This document shows positions 30,660 to 39,401 of a DNA stretch of 41,155 bases, one piece after another. Made by a program: the position numbers and the translations under genes. The DNA is from an uncultured Chlorobiaceae bacterium. Lineage in GTDB: Bacteria; Bacteroidota; Chlorobiia; Chlorobiales; Chlorobiaceae. The notes beneath the pieces are model-generated. The model saw only the letters and a program-made list of their open reading frames with translations, had not been told where the DNA came from and did not search any database. Location: positions 1 through 41,155 of the forward strand of contig CAIWUU010000110.1 of assembly GCA_903915955.1 (NCBI GenBank), read 5' to 3'. Each line of letters opens with the position of its first letter. Within the stretch, counting starts at the first letter, position 1.

Positions 30660-30852
30660 AAAAAGTTGCTGCCACTGAAGCAGAGAGGATTATTGAACTT
30701 CAATAAATTACTGTAAATTATAAACCATTACCCTGTGGCAGAGCCTCAGAGTCTGCGTTCATGTTTGGGAATTGCTTAACGAAGCAAAGCTTTGAGGAAT
30801 GTGTCATAGAGCGATTCAATGCTTTATAACAACGAGATAAAGGATAAAGGAC
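30660..30852 (+). promoter_or_regulatory. Regulatory region and leader of the DUF2589 cluster
   Basis: This 193-bp gap precedes the DUF2589 genes. It contains a perfect 17-bp palindrome (30691-30707) and a potential RNA structure (30744-30797). A purine-rich AAAGGATAAAGGA stretch immediately before the ATG at 30853 is one of the better ribosome-binding sites in the window. I could not place -35/-10 boxes firmly. Confidence 0.5.
30691..30707. promoter_or_regulatory. 17-bp perfect palindrome (operator-like)
   Basis: TTATTGAA, a single C, then TTCAATAA: arms of eight with a one-base centre, the usual geometry for a dimeric regulator site. It lies 146 bases before the first DUF2589 gene and 32 after priA. 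It has too few GC pairs and too small a centre to be a convincing terminator. Confidence 0.5.
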
Positions 30853-31482
30853 ATGGCTGATACTCTTACAGCTTCTGGCGAAATCCCTGGCGCAGCTTCA
30901 GAGATCTCCCTTTCGCAGGCAATCCTTGCGCCATTGGATGCTCTCTTCAAAGCTCAGGTGCATTCGGCGCGAAGTTTCCTCAATCTTCTGCTCCAGATTG
31001 GTTATCCGCACGTACAGCTTGATAAAGATGGCAACCCGGATAAAGAGCAATTACAGTCGAAAACCTGTTATACCCAGGATTTCGATTATACCGACGATGA
31101 AGGGCATAGCGTCACCATTTCAATGCCATCACTTGCGCTGATTCCTATTGCTCCATTGAGCATAGACAACGCAAGTTTCAAATTCAATTTTAACGTGCAG
31201 AGTACATCATCCCATTCCCAGATTCAAAGTTCAGAAGATGGCGTTACCGATCAAGAAGAGAGTTTTGCCAAGAATAAGCGTCCATGGTATCTCGTTGACG
31301 AGCCAAAAAGTTTCAAAGGCACAGTAGCTCCCTCAGCAAATGAGAGTTCTTCATCCTCACAAAGTCAATCAAGCATGATTAATATTGAAATTACCCTCTC
31401 CAAACAGCCGCTCCCTTCCGGTCTCGATAAATTGCTGACTGCGCTGCAACAATCGACCAAAATCATAGATCGTGGCAAGTAA
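30853..31482 (+). CDS. DUF2589 domain-containing protein 1
   Basis: This 209-residue protein of unknown function matches the DUF2589 pattern. An N-terminal amphipathic helical block (ISLSQAILAPLDALFKAQ near 20-37) is followed by strands ending VTISMPSLALIPIAPLSIDN near 77-96. A polar, serine-rich stretch near 161-175 precedes a C-terminal motif INIEITLSKQPLPSGLDKLL. The second DUF2589 protein repeats the same order. There is no signal peptide or membrane helix. It has a good purine-rich ribosome-binding site and leads a three-gene plus-strand cluster. Biochemical role unknown. Confidence 0.8.
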   Translation: MADTLTASGEIPGAASEISLSQAILAPLDALFKAQVHSARSFLNLLLQIGYPHVQLDKDGNPDKEQLQSKTCYTQDFDYTDDEGHSVTISMPSLALIPIAPLSIDNASFKFNFNVQSTSSHSQIQSSEDGVTDQEESFAKNKRPWYLVDEPKSFKGTVAPSANESSSSSQSQSSMINIEITLSKQPLPSGLDKLLTALQQSTKIIDRGK

Positions 31483-31542
31483 CAACAGCCGAACAACATG
31501 AAAACTGGCACTGCAGATTCCAACCATTAAACATGAAATAAT

Positions 31543-32136
31543 ATGGCAAGCACAACTCTTACCGATATTGGAGTTCAGGCTCTTCCCCTTGAATTCATTA
31601 TCTCTGCACCGTTACTCGGAGTCATCAACGCACAGAAAATTGCCGCCCAGGCAACGCTTGATTTTATAAACACCTTCAAAGATCAAACCGTCGAATTGAA
31701 CACCACCAGCACCACTGCTGGTCAGACATCAACTATCTCGGTGAAAGCACCACTGCTTGCCATGATTCCGGTGCCCCACCTTCGGATTGATTCATTTACC
31801 ACACATTTCAAGTATGAGATAAGCCAGGTTGCAAGCGAGAAAAAAAACAGGGAAATGGGGGGCAGCGCTGAGGCCGGAACAACCGGATTATGGTCTAATT
31901 TTGTCAATGCCTCCCTCAAGGGTAATGTTTCAAGCCAGTCCTCCTCAGAATCGGTCATGAACCGCAGTGGAGTTCTCGAAATCACCGTCAACGCCAGTGA
32001 AGCTCCCATTCCTGAAGGTCTTGCAAGGATGCTTAACCTTTTGGGTAAAACAATTCCCGCTGAGCTTCCTCTCAACACAACTCCAGCAGAGCCATCCGTA
32101 TCTCCCGAACAAGAACCCGCAGAAAACAAGGGATGA
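31543..32136 (+). CDS. DUF2589 domain-containing protein 2
   Basis: A 197-residue paralogue of its neighbour: helical start (LPLEFIISAPLLGVINAQ near 15-32), then VKAPLLAMIPVPHLRIDS near 67-84, matching the SMPSLALIPIAPLSIDN block of protein 1. The C-terminal motif LEITVNASEAPIPEGLARML aligns with the end of protein 1. A proline/glutamate-rich tail follows. It is cytosolic by appearance. Its stop overlaps the start of the third gene (ATGA). The 60-bp gap to the first gene has no terminator. Confidence 0.8.
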   Translation: MASTTLTDIGVQALPLEFIISAPLLGVINAQKIAAQATLDFINTFKDQTVELNTTSTTAGQTSTISVKAPLLAMIPVPHLRIDSFTTHFKYEISQVASEKKNREMGGSAEAGTTGLWSNFVNASLKGNVSSQSSSESVMNRSGVLEITVNASEAPIPEGLARMLNLLGKTIPAELPLNTTPAEPSVSPEQEPAENKG

Positions 32137-32549
32137 AAACGACTTACCTGACACTGCAGCAGATCAGCGAAAGAGTTCTTTCGGAACTTTTGCTTTCAAG
32201 AACAGATTTTCTGCTGCTTCAGGCCCAGGTATGGAAGAACATCAATGATGCCGCAAAAGAGAGCGGCGTTTTTGTACAACCCAATACTCTTGACCTTGGC
32301 CGCACGACATTTGAGTTTTGCATTGCCCGCAAAATTCCGAATTTTACGGAAAAGGTCATAAACTTTTTTCGAAAATCTGCCAATAAAAAGCCGCATTTCA
32401 GACTTTGTGACCATCAGAACAAAGAGGGGATAAAAGTGACAATCTCCATCTGTCCACAATCAGAAAAGGAGTGCAGCCCGGAGATCAGAACAGAACCTGA
32501 AATGACATCAAAACCGGATGAGACATACGTGGCTGGTTTGGATATATGA
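32133..32549 (+). CDS. Small protein translationally coupled to DUF2589 pair
   Basis: I do not recognise this 138-residue protein. It opens with a helical segment ([20 protein letters not shown]) and continues with mixed strands to GIKVTISICPQSEKE, an arrangement loosely like the DUF2589 proteins but without their MIP-type motif. The acidic tail is probably disordered. It starts inside the stop of the second DUF2589 gene, so equal production is likely. It ends 10 bases from a convergent phosphoesterase gene. Confidence 0.65.
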   Translation: MKTTYLTLQQISERVLSELLLSRTDFLLLQAQVWKNINDAAKESGVFVQPNTLDLGRTTFEFCIARKIPNFTEKVINFFRKSANKKPHFRLCDHQNKEGIKVTISICPQSEKECSPEIRTEPEMTSKPDETYVAGLDI

Positions 32550-32558
32550 CGGTTCAGC

Positions 32559-33635
32559 TCAAGCAAGAAGACGAATGCGGGAAAAAACATAGTCAAGCGA
32601 GTCCTCATTCAGAACCACCCGTGAGAAGCCTGTCGAACCGAGCTCCGTTGGCTGGTTATTACGGTCACTGGTAAACTTGCGACTCTGTTTGCCGTTGTAC
32701 CAATAGACCAGCCGAATCTTGTTTCCCTCAATTTCGAGAGCGGTAATACCTCGCTTGCCAATAGTGCAACCAGAGTTGAAAATACTTGGGATAGTGATCG
32801 TATTGTACCGACCACTTCGCAATCCTATTTTCTTGCCCTTCGTGTAACAAGCCTCAAGTTCAATTTTCAGTGAAGCAATGGTCTGCTCAATAAAGGCGCG
32901 ATACTCACCCTCGGCTGTTGGATAGGCACGGCAAAGCTCCTCAATTCTGAAGTTCAGCAAATCAACCTTTGAGAGTGATTCAAACAGCGACCTGTGGGTA
33001 TGCCCAATTATAGAGACAATTTTGGCCTGGTTTGAAAATTCATAAATCGACTTCTCAATGGCAAAGCGTCGAGGGCTGTTGTATGCTTTGGAAAAATTCC
33101 TGATGCCGACAGGTTTTGCTATGTAGCGGATAAAAAAAATAATAGCTCGGCTGACCATCGGATAGGTCTCCCACAACAGCTCCGATGCCTGATGACCATG
33201 AAAAAGCAGAAGAGTTTCATTGCCATAATGAAACTTCAAAGAATTAACCATTGAAGAGGCAAGCCTGTACTCCCTCTCCTCCATCAACGCGGCATCATGG
33301 TTGCCATAGGTTTTCAACAAAAAGCCATTCAACTCAAACTTGAGAAACAGATCATACAACTCCCCCCATTCAGAGACAATACTGTCAAGAGGGAATTTGA
33401 AAAGTTCTTCGATATCACCATTCAAAACAAGACTATATTTTTCAGGCAAATAGTAGCTGCCAAGCATGGTTCTGACCAGTTCAGCATTGCGCTTGAACTC
33501 GTCGCGTCGCCCTCCATTACCCATGTGCAGATCACTGAGAATGAGTACTTTCGACGAAGAATCAAGAGTAATTGGCTTTGCTGTTTTCAGCAGATGCTCA
33601 AGATAAGGGTGTTTCTTGTTATGATGAAGCCTCAT
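32559..33635 (-). CDS. Calcineurin-like metallophosphoesterase
   Basis: This 358-residue protein holds all five metallophosphoesterase blocks: SDLHMG near 33-38, NGDIEE near 72-77, YGNHD near 110-114, FHGH near 146-149, and IIGHTHR near 209-215. Together these bind two metals. Substrate could be a nucleotide, lipid pyrophosphate or phosphoprotein and is not readable. There is no signal peptide. It faces the DUF2589 cluster tail-to-tail, so it shares no promoter with it. Confidence 0.85.
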   Translation of the reverse strand: MRLHHNKKHPYLEHLLKTAKPITLDSSSKVLILSDLHMGNGGRRDEFKRNAELVRTMLGSYYLPEKYSLVLNGDIEELFKFPLDSIVSEWGELYDLFLKFELNGFLLKTYGNHDAALMEEREYRLASSMVNSLKFHYGNETLLLFHGHQASELLWETYPMVSRAIIFFIRYIAKPVGIRNFSKAYNSPRRFAIEKSIYEFSNQAKIVSIIGHTHRSLFESLSKVDLLNFRIEELCRAYPTAEGEYRAFIEQTIASLKIELEACYTKGKKIGLRSGRYNTITIPSIFNSGCTIGKRGITALEIEGNKIRLVYWYNGKQSRKFTSDRNNQPTELGSTGFSRVVLNEDSLDYVFSRIRLLA

Positions 33636-33848
33636 AGTATTGCAGCCGTGCGTATCAACCTCTGTAAAGATTTGTTGCCGCTCCGGAGCGGATTCTCTTT
33701 TGTGATATACTTAAAAAAAGTAAGCTCCGCAAGAATAAGACTAATAGAACGTTACGATATGAGCCATTCCCTTTTCCGATTGTCCAAATAAATAGCTTAC
33801 TTGCAGAACATAGCCTTTTGTTAAACGCAACAACCATATCCCGCACTC
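33636..33848. promoter_or_regulatory. Divergent intergenic region (phosphoesterase / trmH)
   Basis: This 213-bp gap carries promoters for both flanking genes. It contains a perfect 14-bp palindrome, CCGCTCCGGAGCGG, at 33678-33691, 43 bases before the phosphoesterase ATG, followed on the plus strand by a T-rich stretch. A 67-codon minus-strand frame here has no family features and is not annotated. Confidence 0.35.
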
Positions 33849-34523
33849 TTGATTTCACCAGAACGATTCCGGAAAATCCATACCATGCTGCGTCATCGCC
33901 AACCCGACCTTACCGTGGTGATGGACAATGTGAACAAAGCACACAACCTGTCGGCAATAATCAGAAGCTGTGACTGCGTCGGCATAGGCGAAATTCATGC
34001 AATTTCATACCGTAAATCCATCTACACCGAGCAGAATGCTGCGGCTGGCACAAGCAAGTGGATCACCATGAACCTCTATCCTGACGTAGAGAGCGCTTAC
34101 GAAAAACTGTCGACATCAGGAATGCAGATCATCGTGGCAACAAACGGTGAAAAGTGCGAAGATTTCAGAAGCGTCGACTATACACTCCCCACTGCTCTCG
34201 TCGTAGGGGCTGAGTGGGATGGAATATCGGAAAAGGCCATCAAAGGAGCAGACCACGCCATTACCATACCAATGCTTGGTATGGGCGAATCACTGAATGT
34301 ATCGGTAGCTACCGCCGTTATTCTTTTTGAGGCACAACGCCAAAGATCGCTGAAGGGAATGTACAATCAACCCCTACTCAAGCCAGAGACTCTTGAAAAG
34401 ATGCTCTTTGAGCTTGCCTATCCACGTCTCAGCCGGGAACTGCGTGAAAAAGAGCTCCCCTATCCACCTCTCGATGAACAGGGGCACTTAACCGACAGCT
34501 CTTATTCCGGAATCACTGAATGA
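33849..34523 (+). CDS. trmH: tRNA (guanosine-18-2'-O)-methyltransferase TrmH (TTG start)
   Basis: TrmH is a SPOUT (SpoU) methyltransferase that makes Gm18 in tRNA. The 224-residue protein aligns by eye with E. coli TrmH from the first residues (PERFRKIHTMLRHRQPDLTV) through NKAHNLSAIIRSCDCVG, IIVATNGEK, GAEWDGIS and IPMLGMGESLNVSVATAVILFEAQRQR. The N-terminal alignment supports the TTG start at 33849 over an internal ATG at 33885. Its last 22 bases overlap the convergent ybeY. Confidence 0.94.
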   Translation: MISPERFRKIHTMLRHRQPDLTVVMDNVNKAHNLSAIIRSCDCVGIGEIHAISYRKSIYTEQNAAAGTSKWITMNLYPDVESAYEKLSTSGMQIIVATNGEKCEDFRSVDYTLPTALVVGAEWDGISEKAIKGADHAITIPMLGMGESLNVSVATAVILFEAQRQRSLKGMYNQPLLKPETLEKMLFELAYPRLSRELREKELPYPPLDEQGHLTDSSYSGITE

Positions 34524-34927
34524 TAGTACTGGAGATAAAAAGCCTCCTTTTCCTCCATCAGCGCCCGATCTTCCGGCGTCTGATCGTCGTAACCAATAAG
34601 ATGCAGCGCTGAATGAAAGGTTACCCGGAGAAGCTCATCCTGAAAATCAACGTTAAACTTTGCGGCATTTTCTTTGACCACATCAAGTGAAATATAAAAC
34701 TCTCCATCAACCTCACTCCCCTTGTTGTAACGAAAGGTGATGGTGTCGGTCGGATAATCGTGCTCAAGAAACTCGCGATTGATACGCTGAATCATCTTGT
34801 TACCGCAATAGACACCAACAACCGATTCAACAGTATAACCCTCATGCTCCAAAACCAGCAGCACTGCCTTTTCAAGCAACTCTTCCGGGATTTCCCTTTT
34901 TGTAGAGTTGTAAATCTCCAGCATCAT
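34502..34927 (-). CDS. ybeY: Endoribonuclease YbeY
   Basis: YbeY takes part in 16S rRNA 3'-end maturation and ribosome quality control. The 141-residue protein has INREFLEHDYPTDTITF near 48-64 and the metal motif FHSALHLIGYDD near 108-119. The usual H-x3-H-x5-H is H-x3-H-x5-D here: the third ligand is aspartate, which I also recall in Bacteroidetes homologues. The start overlaps the stop of hflX. Confidence 0.93.
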   Translation of the reverse strand: MMLEIYNSTKREIPEELLEKAVLLVLEHEGYTVESVVGVYCGNKMIQRINREFLEHDYPTDTITFRYNKGSEVDGEFYISLDVVKENAAKFNVDFQDELLRVTFHSALHLIGYDDQTPEDRALMEEKEAFYLQYYHSVIPE

Positions 34928-36213
34928 GATGAAATTGGTTGTGATGAGTTGATAAGGGCATCAATATGTTTAAGCTGGTTGTTCCTCACCCTGAAGGTCA
35001 GCTCAACCTCTTCATCAACATGTTTCTTGTCGATCACTTCGGTATGCTCGTACAAATAAGTAATCAGCTTGTAATTGGAGACATGGATGCTGATATGGCG
35101 TTCTGTGTACTCACGCGCCACCTGCTGGCCAATCATCTCCTTGAGCAATGAAATATTGATTCCCCGTACAGCGGAGATACATACCGCTTCGGGATATTTT
35201 TCGCCAAGCTCCCGCAACTGCGCAGGATCATGGAGAGCATCAATTTTGTTGAACACCTCAATAATGTTGTCGTGGGTAACACCGATCTCTTTCAGCGTGT
35301 CACGCACCACGGTCATCTGCTCCTCAAAACCTGGATGGCTGACATCGACCACATGAAGCAGAAAATCGGCCTGCAACACCTCATCAAGAGTTGATTTAAA
35401 ACTCTCCACAAGAGTATGCGGCAATTTGCGGATAAAACCTACCGTATCCGACAACAGCACAAGCTTGTTGATATTGAGCTCAAGACGCCGGGTCTTGGTG
35501 TCGAGCGTCGCGAAGAGCCTGTTTTCAGCAAAGGCCTCAGCCTCAGGGCAAAGGACGTTCATCAGAGTGGATTTACCCGCATTGGTGTACCCCACAAGGG
35601 ATACCCGCTGCACCGTCTGGCGACTGCGAGTCTGGGTATCATGCTGCAAAGCAACCTCTTTCAGCTTTTTTTTCAGCAGGGAGATACGGTTACGAACCAG
35701 ACGCCGATCAGTCTCAATCTGGGTCTCACCCGGCCCCTTGTTGCCAATACCTCCCTTCTGCTTCGAGAGATGAGTCCACTTTCCAGAGAGACGGGGAAGC
35801 ATATACTCAAGCTGCGCAAGCTCCACCTGCATTTTGGCCTGCGCCGACTGAGCCCTGATGGCAAAGATTTGCAAAATCAGACCGGTACGATCAATAACCT
35901 TGCACCCCAGAGCCTGTTCAAGGTTTCTGGCCTGTGCCGGCGAAAGATCATCATCAAAAATCACAAGATCTATCTCGTGCTCCTTGACGAACGCAACAAG
36001 CTCCTCAACCTTACCCTTCCCTATACAATAGGCGGGATCACGCAACTTCCGGTCCTGGATAAACGAATCCACCACATCTGCGCCAGCCGTATCGGCAAGA
36101 AAAGCAAGTTCATCAAGATACTCCTCAACCAGTGATCGAGGTGTTTCGGGGGGGGAACAAAGGCCGACAAGAAAAGCCTTTTCCCTTTTATTTTCAGGAT
36201 TGACAGTATTCAA
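34924..36213 (-). CDS. hflX: Ribosome-splitting GTPase HflX (TTG start)
   Basis: HflX binds and splits stalled 50S/70S ribosomes under stress. The 429-residue protein has the HflX N-terminal domain (AFLVGLCSPPETPRS; VIFDDDLSPAQARNLE near 90-105), a glycine-rich linker (SKQKGGIGNKGPGETQIETD), G1 VGYTNAGKST near 216-225, G3 DTVGFIRKLP near 264-273 and NKID near 339-342. The start appears to be TTG, as no ATG precedes the conserved block. It is followed without gap by ybeY. Confidence 0.96.
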   Translation of the reverse strand: MNTVNPENKREKAFLVGLCSPPETPRSLVEEYLDELAFLADTAGADVVDSFIQDRKLRDPAYCIGKGKVEELVAFVKEHEIDLVIFDDDLSPAQARNLEQALGCKVIDRTGLILQIFAIRAQSAQAKMQVELAQLEYMLPRLSGKWTHLSKQKGGIGNKGPGETQIETDRRLVRNRISLLKKKLKEVALQHDTQTRSRQTVQRVSLVGYTNAGKSTLMNVLCPEAEAFAENRLFATLDTKTRRLELNINKLVLLSDTVGFIRKLPHTLVESFKSTLDEVLQADFLLHVVDVSHPGFEEQMTVVRDTLKEIGVTHDNIIEVFNKIDALHDPAQLRELGEKYPEAVCISAVRGINISLLKEMIGQQVAREYTERHISIHVSNYKLITYLYEHTEVIDKKHVDEEVELTFRVRNNQLKHIDALINSSQPISS

Positions 36214-36423
36214 CAGAGCAGTAAATAAATTAACTAAGGAAATGAAATAACGATCTGCAACATGGCATGTTGCTATATTACAACCATTGTTTTATCTTGG
36301 CGGTTCATCACCGGATCATAGTTTAACCTTTTAAAAATGTACACTTTTTTGCTTTCACCCCCATACCATAGAAAGCGAATAAAGCTGTAATGATCCAAAC
36401 TGGCAAATAGAAGCGCATAGCAG
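36214..36423. promoter_or_regulatory. Divergent intergenic region (hflX / crtB) with operator-like palindrome
   Basis: This gap of 210 bp must carry the promoters of hflX and crtB. A 17-bp perfect palindrome, GCAACATG-G-CATGTTGC, is at 36257-36273. A TATATT sequence begins directly after it and could be a -10 box. No gene is present. Confidence 0.5.
36257..36273. promoter_or_regulatory. 17-bp perfect palindrome
   Basis: Two perfect 8-base arms with a one-base centre lie 44 bases upstream of the hflX start and 151 before crtB. The sequence is mixed in base composition, so chance is unlikely. It is a plausible binding site for a dimeric repressor or activator. Confidence 0.55.
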
Positions 36424-37347
36424 ATGAATCAGAACGATAGCCGGAACTCTGCTGAACAAGAGAGGGAAAAGCTGATAACGCTTGAAGATGCTTATGCATA
36501 CTGCCGCAACATCTCAAAAAAGCACGCCAAAACATTCTACCTCGCAAGCCGGTTTTTGCCTAAAAAACAGCAAAAACCAATTTTTGCCATTTACGCACTG
36601 TTGCGCACTGTTGATGATGTGGTCGATACGGCAGAGGAGAAACTGGAACAGGGGCTTATCACCAGAGAAGAGATCAGCCGGATGCTTGAGAGCTGGAAAA
36701 CCAAACTCAAGGCCTGCTATGCCGGACATGTTGAGAACGATCCTATCATGATGGCTTGGCATGACACGCTCAAAAGCTACACGATTCCCATAGAGCTTCC
36801 GCTTGATTTAATGGATGGTGTGGCTATGGATATTGAGTTCAAGCCATTTGAGACGTTTGACGAACTCTACGTTTATTGCTATAAAGTTGCCTCTGTTGTT
36901 GGGCTGATAACTGCAGAAATTTTCGGCTACAGCAACAAAGAGGCCCTGCAGCACGCCATTGAGCTCGGCATCGCCATGCAATTGACCAACATCCTGCGCG
37001 ATGTAGGCGAAGATGTCAACCGTGGCAGAATCTATCTCCCTTTGGAAGATCTACGCCGCTTCAACTATTCAAGCGAAGAGTTGATGCAGAAGCGGATGAA
37101 CAGCAACTTTATTGAGCTGATGAAGTTCCAGATCGCAAGAGCAAGGAGCTACTATAGCTCATCGGATAAAGGGATTCCCATGCTTGAACGACACAGCCGC
37201 TTTGGTGTCGCCATCAGCTGCATCAATTACGGCAATATTTTAACCGCCATCGAAGAGAATCGATACGACGTTTTTTCAAAACGGGCATATCGCTCCTTCT
37301 GGCAAAAAATCAGCACCCTGCCAGCCGTGTGGCAGAAAACCCGTTAA
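36424..37347 (+). CDS. crtB: Phytoene synthase (squalene/phytoene synthase family)
   Basis: This enzyme joins two geranylgeranyl diphosphates to phytoene, the first committed carotenoid step; green sulfur bacteria need carotenoids such as chlorobactene or isorenieratene for chlorosomes. The 307-residue protein has [30 protein letters not shown] near 40-69 (first aspartate-rich region) and [20 protein letters not shown] near 187-206 (second). A squalene-type role cannot be excluded by sequence alone. It lies 55 bases before lysS. Confidence 0.9.
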   Translation: MNQNDSRNSAEQEREKLITLEDAYAYCRNISKKHAKTFYLASRFLPKKQQKPIFAIYALLRTVDDVVDTAEEKLEQGLITREEISRMLESWKTKLKACYAGHVENDPIMMAWHDTLKSYTIPIELPLDLMDGVAMDIEFKPFETFDELYVYCYKVASVVGLITAEIFGYSNKEALQHAIELGIAMQLTNILRDVGEDVNRGRIYLPLEDLRRFNYSSEELMQKRMNSNFIELMKFQIARARSYYSSSDKGIPMLERHSRFGVAISCINYGNILTAIEENRYDVFSKRAYRSFWQKISTLPAVWQKTR

Positions 37348-37402
37348 GCGTTACAGTTCCGCAGGGTTTGCCCATATTTATTCATACACCGAACTAATCA
37401 CC

Positions 37403-38938
37403 ATGCACAAAGAGAACGAACAGAATAAAAATAGCCAGGAACAGCCACTCCAGATATCATTGAATGACCAGATGCAGCGTCGTCTTGAAGAGCGCCAGCA
37501 ACTGATGGATGCAGGGATCAACCCCTATCCAACCCAATTCGAGGTAACAGACTCTTCTGTGGAAATCATAGCGAACTTCGAAGAAGAGGTTAAAGCTCCG
37601 GTCTCTGTCGCTGGCAGAATCATGACCATAAGAAAGATGGGAAAAGCCTCATTTTTTCATCTTCAGGACTCGACGGGCAGAATCCAGATCTACATGAAAA
37701 AGGATGAGGTTGGTGAGGTTACCTACAACACCTTCAAACTGCTCGACATTGGTGATATCGTTGGTGTCAAGGGTTTTTCCTTCAGAACCAAAACCGGTGA
37801 AATATCGGTCCATGCAGAATCGCTGGAGCTGCTCACCAAATCGCTGCGCCCAATCCCCGTTGCCAAGGAGAAAGAGGTTGATGGAGAGAAGGTTATTTTT
37901 GATGCCTTCAGCGACAAAGAGATGCGCTACCGCCAGCGTTATGTTGACCTGATTGTCAACCCGGAGGTAAAACAGACCTTTATCAAGCGCTCCGCCATTG
38001 TCTCCTCCATGCGCAACTTCTTCACCCGGCAGGGGTGGCTTGAAGTTGAAACCCCTATCCTGCAACCCATCTACGGAGGCGCTGCGGCACGCCCCTTCAC
38101 CACGCACCACAATGCGCTCGACATGCAGCTCTACCTGCGCATTGCCAACGAGCTCTACCTCAAGAGGCTTATTGTTGGAGGTTTTGATGGTGTCTTTGAA
38201 TTCGCCAAAGATTTCCGAAACGAAGGGATCGACCGTTTCCACAACCCGGAATTTACCCAGGTTGAGCTCTATGTTGCCTACAAAGATTACAACTGGATGA
38301 TGAAAATGGTCGAAGAGCTAATCTGCCAGACAGCTCTTGCCGTCAACAAAAGCGACAGCACCATGTTTCTTGGCAATGAGATCAGCCTTAAAACTCCGTT
38401 CAAGCGTCTGAGCATTATCGATTCCATTGCCGAATACACCGGCAAAAATATTGGCGGCCAATCTGAAGAGGAGCTTCGCTACACCGCCAAGGATCTCGGA
38501 CTTGAACTCGATCCACAAATCAGCAGCGGCAAGATAATCGACGAAATTTTCGGTGAATTTGTAGAGCCAAAGCTCATTCAGCCAACCTTCATCACCGACT
38601 ACCCCACCGAAATGTCGCCCCTGGCCAAAGAGCACCCCTCTCAGCCGGGCATCGTCGAACGATTTGAACTCATTGTCGGAGGCAAAGAGGTGTGCAACTC
38701 ATTCTCCGAGCTGAACGACCCCGTCATTCAGCGCGAAAGGCTGGAGTCGCAGGCAAAACTGCGGCAGCGCGGTGACGAAGAGGCGATGATTGTCGACGAA
38801 GACTTTCTCCGCGCCATCGAATACGGTATGCCCCCATGCGCCGGTATCGGCATCGGAATCGACCGGCTGGTGATGATTCTTACCGGTCAGGATTCAATCA
38901 GGGATGTGATTTTCTTTCCACATCTGAAGCCGGAGTAG
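37403..38938 (+). CDS. lysS: Lysyl-tRNA synthetase, class II
   Basis: LysS charges tRNA-Lys. The 511-residue protein has an OB-fold anticodon domain (about 60-170; [21 protein letters not shown]), class II motif 2 [18 protein letters not shown] near 272-289, and motif 3 [14 protein letters not shown] near 483-496. The order and length are standard. It follows crtB on the same strand after a 55-bp gap. Confidence 0.98.
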   Translation: MHKENEQNKNSQEQPLQISLNDQMQRRLEERQQLMDAGINPYPTQFEVTDSSVEIIANFEEEVKAPVSVAGRIMTIRKMGKASFFHLQDSTGRIQIYMKKDEVGEVTYNTFKLLDIGDIVGVKGFSFRTKTGEISVHAESLELLTKSLRPIPVAKEKEVDGEKVIFDAFSDKEMRYRQRYVDLIVNPEVKQTFIKRSAIVSSMRNFFTRQGWLEVETPILQPIYGGAAARPFTTHHNALDMQLYLRIANELYLKRLIVGGFDGVFEFAKDFRNEGIDRFHNPEFTQVELYVAYKDYNWMMKMVEELICQTALAVNKSDSTMFLGNEISLKTPFKRLSIIDSIAEYTGKNIGGQSEEELRYTAKDLGLELDPQISSGKIIDEIFGEFVEPKLIQPTFITDYPTEMSPLAKEHPSQPGIVERFELIVGGKEVCNSFSELNDPVIQRERLESQAKLRQRGDEEAMIVDEDFLRAIEYGMPPCAGIGIGIDRLVMILTGQDSIRDVIFFPHLKPE

Positions 38939-39020
38939 GGATTGGAGTTGTAAGCCAGCATGGATGAGTATCAAAGAGGTGAATCAGCACGTAACTTCCA
39001 ACAAAAACGATACGGTAGAA

Positions 39021-39401
39021 ATGGGACATATTTTTGCTGAAATAAAACTCAGCAACCCCCGCAATCAGTTTTTAACACCCATCGTCACACGGGCGTTGGC
39101 TGATACCGGAGCGTTGATGCTTTGTATACCTGAACATATTGCCATTCAGCTTGAGCTTGAAATGGAGTCAAAGCGCGAAGTTACGGTTGCAGATGGTCGA
39201 TCAATGAATGTCCCTTACGCTGGGCCGATCAAGGTAGAATTTCAGGATCGCTTTTGTTATGTGGGTGCATTGGTATTGGGTGATGAAGTATTGCTCGGCG
39301 CATTACCAATGGAAGATATGGATCTGGTACTCTCACCAGTTCGTCGCGAAGTCACGGTCGATCCCTGCAGTCCCAACATTCCCCACGCAAGAGTGAAATG
39401 A
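39021..39401 (+). CDS. Clan AA (retropepsin-like) aspartic protease
   Basis: This small, single-lobe protein of about 126 residues contains the catalytic ALADTGA motif near residues 24-30, then LCIPEHIAIQLELE and VTVADGRSMNVPYAGPI, and ends near LVLGDEVLLGALPMEDMDLVL, a well-marked bacterial family. It would need to dimerise to form an active site, like retroviral proteases. The frame opens at 38964, but the family starts at the MGHIFAEI methionine, so I place the start at 39021. It is followed by a micro-ORF and toxin-antitoxin genes joined by ATGA overlaps. Its substrate is unknown. Confidence 0.8.
   Translation: MGHIFAEIKLSNPRNQFLTPIVTRALADTGALMLCIPEHIAIQLELEMESKREVTVADGRSMNVPYAGPIKVEFQDRFCYVGALVLGDEVLLGALPMEDMDLVLSPVRREVTVDPCSPNIPHARVK

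Noticed and set aside
30661-30707. Terminator for priA at the palindrome
   Set aside because: The stem is AT-rich, has a one-base centre and is followed by mixed sequence, not a T-run, so an operator is more plausible.
33297-33791. 164-codon plus-strand frame across the phosphoesterase start
   Set aside because: Most of it is antisense to conserved phosphoesterase blocks, and its own residues show no family pattern.
35416-36135. 239-codon plus-strand frame
   Set aside because: It lies wholly antisense to hflX, whose motifs are unmistakable. The product has no recognisable domain.
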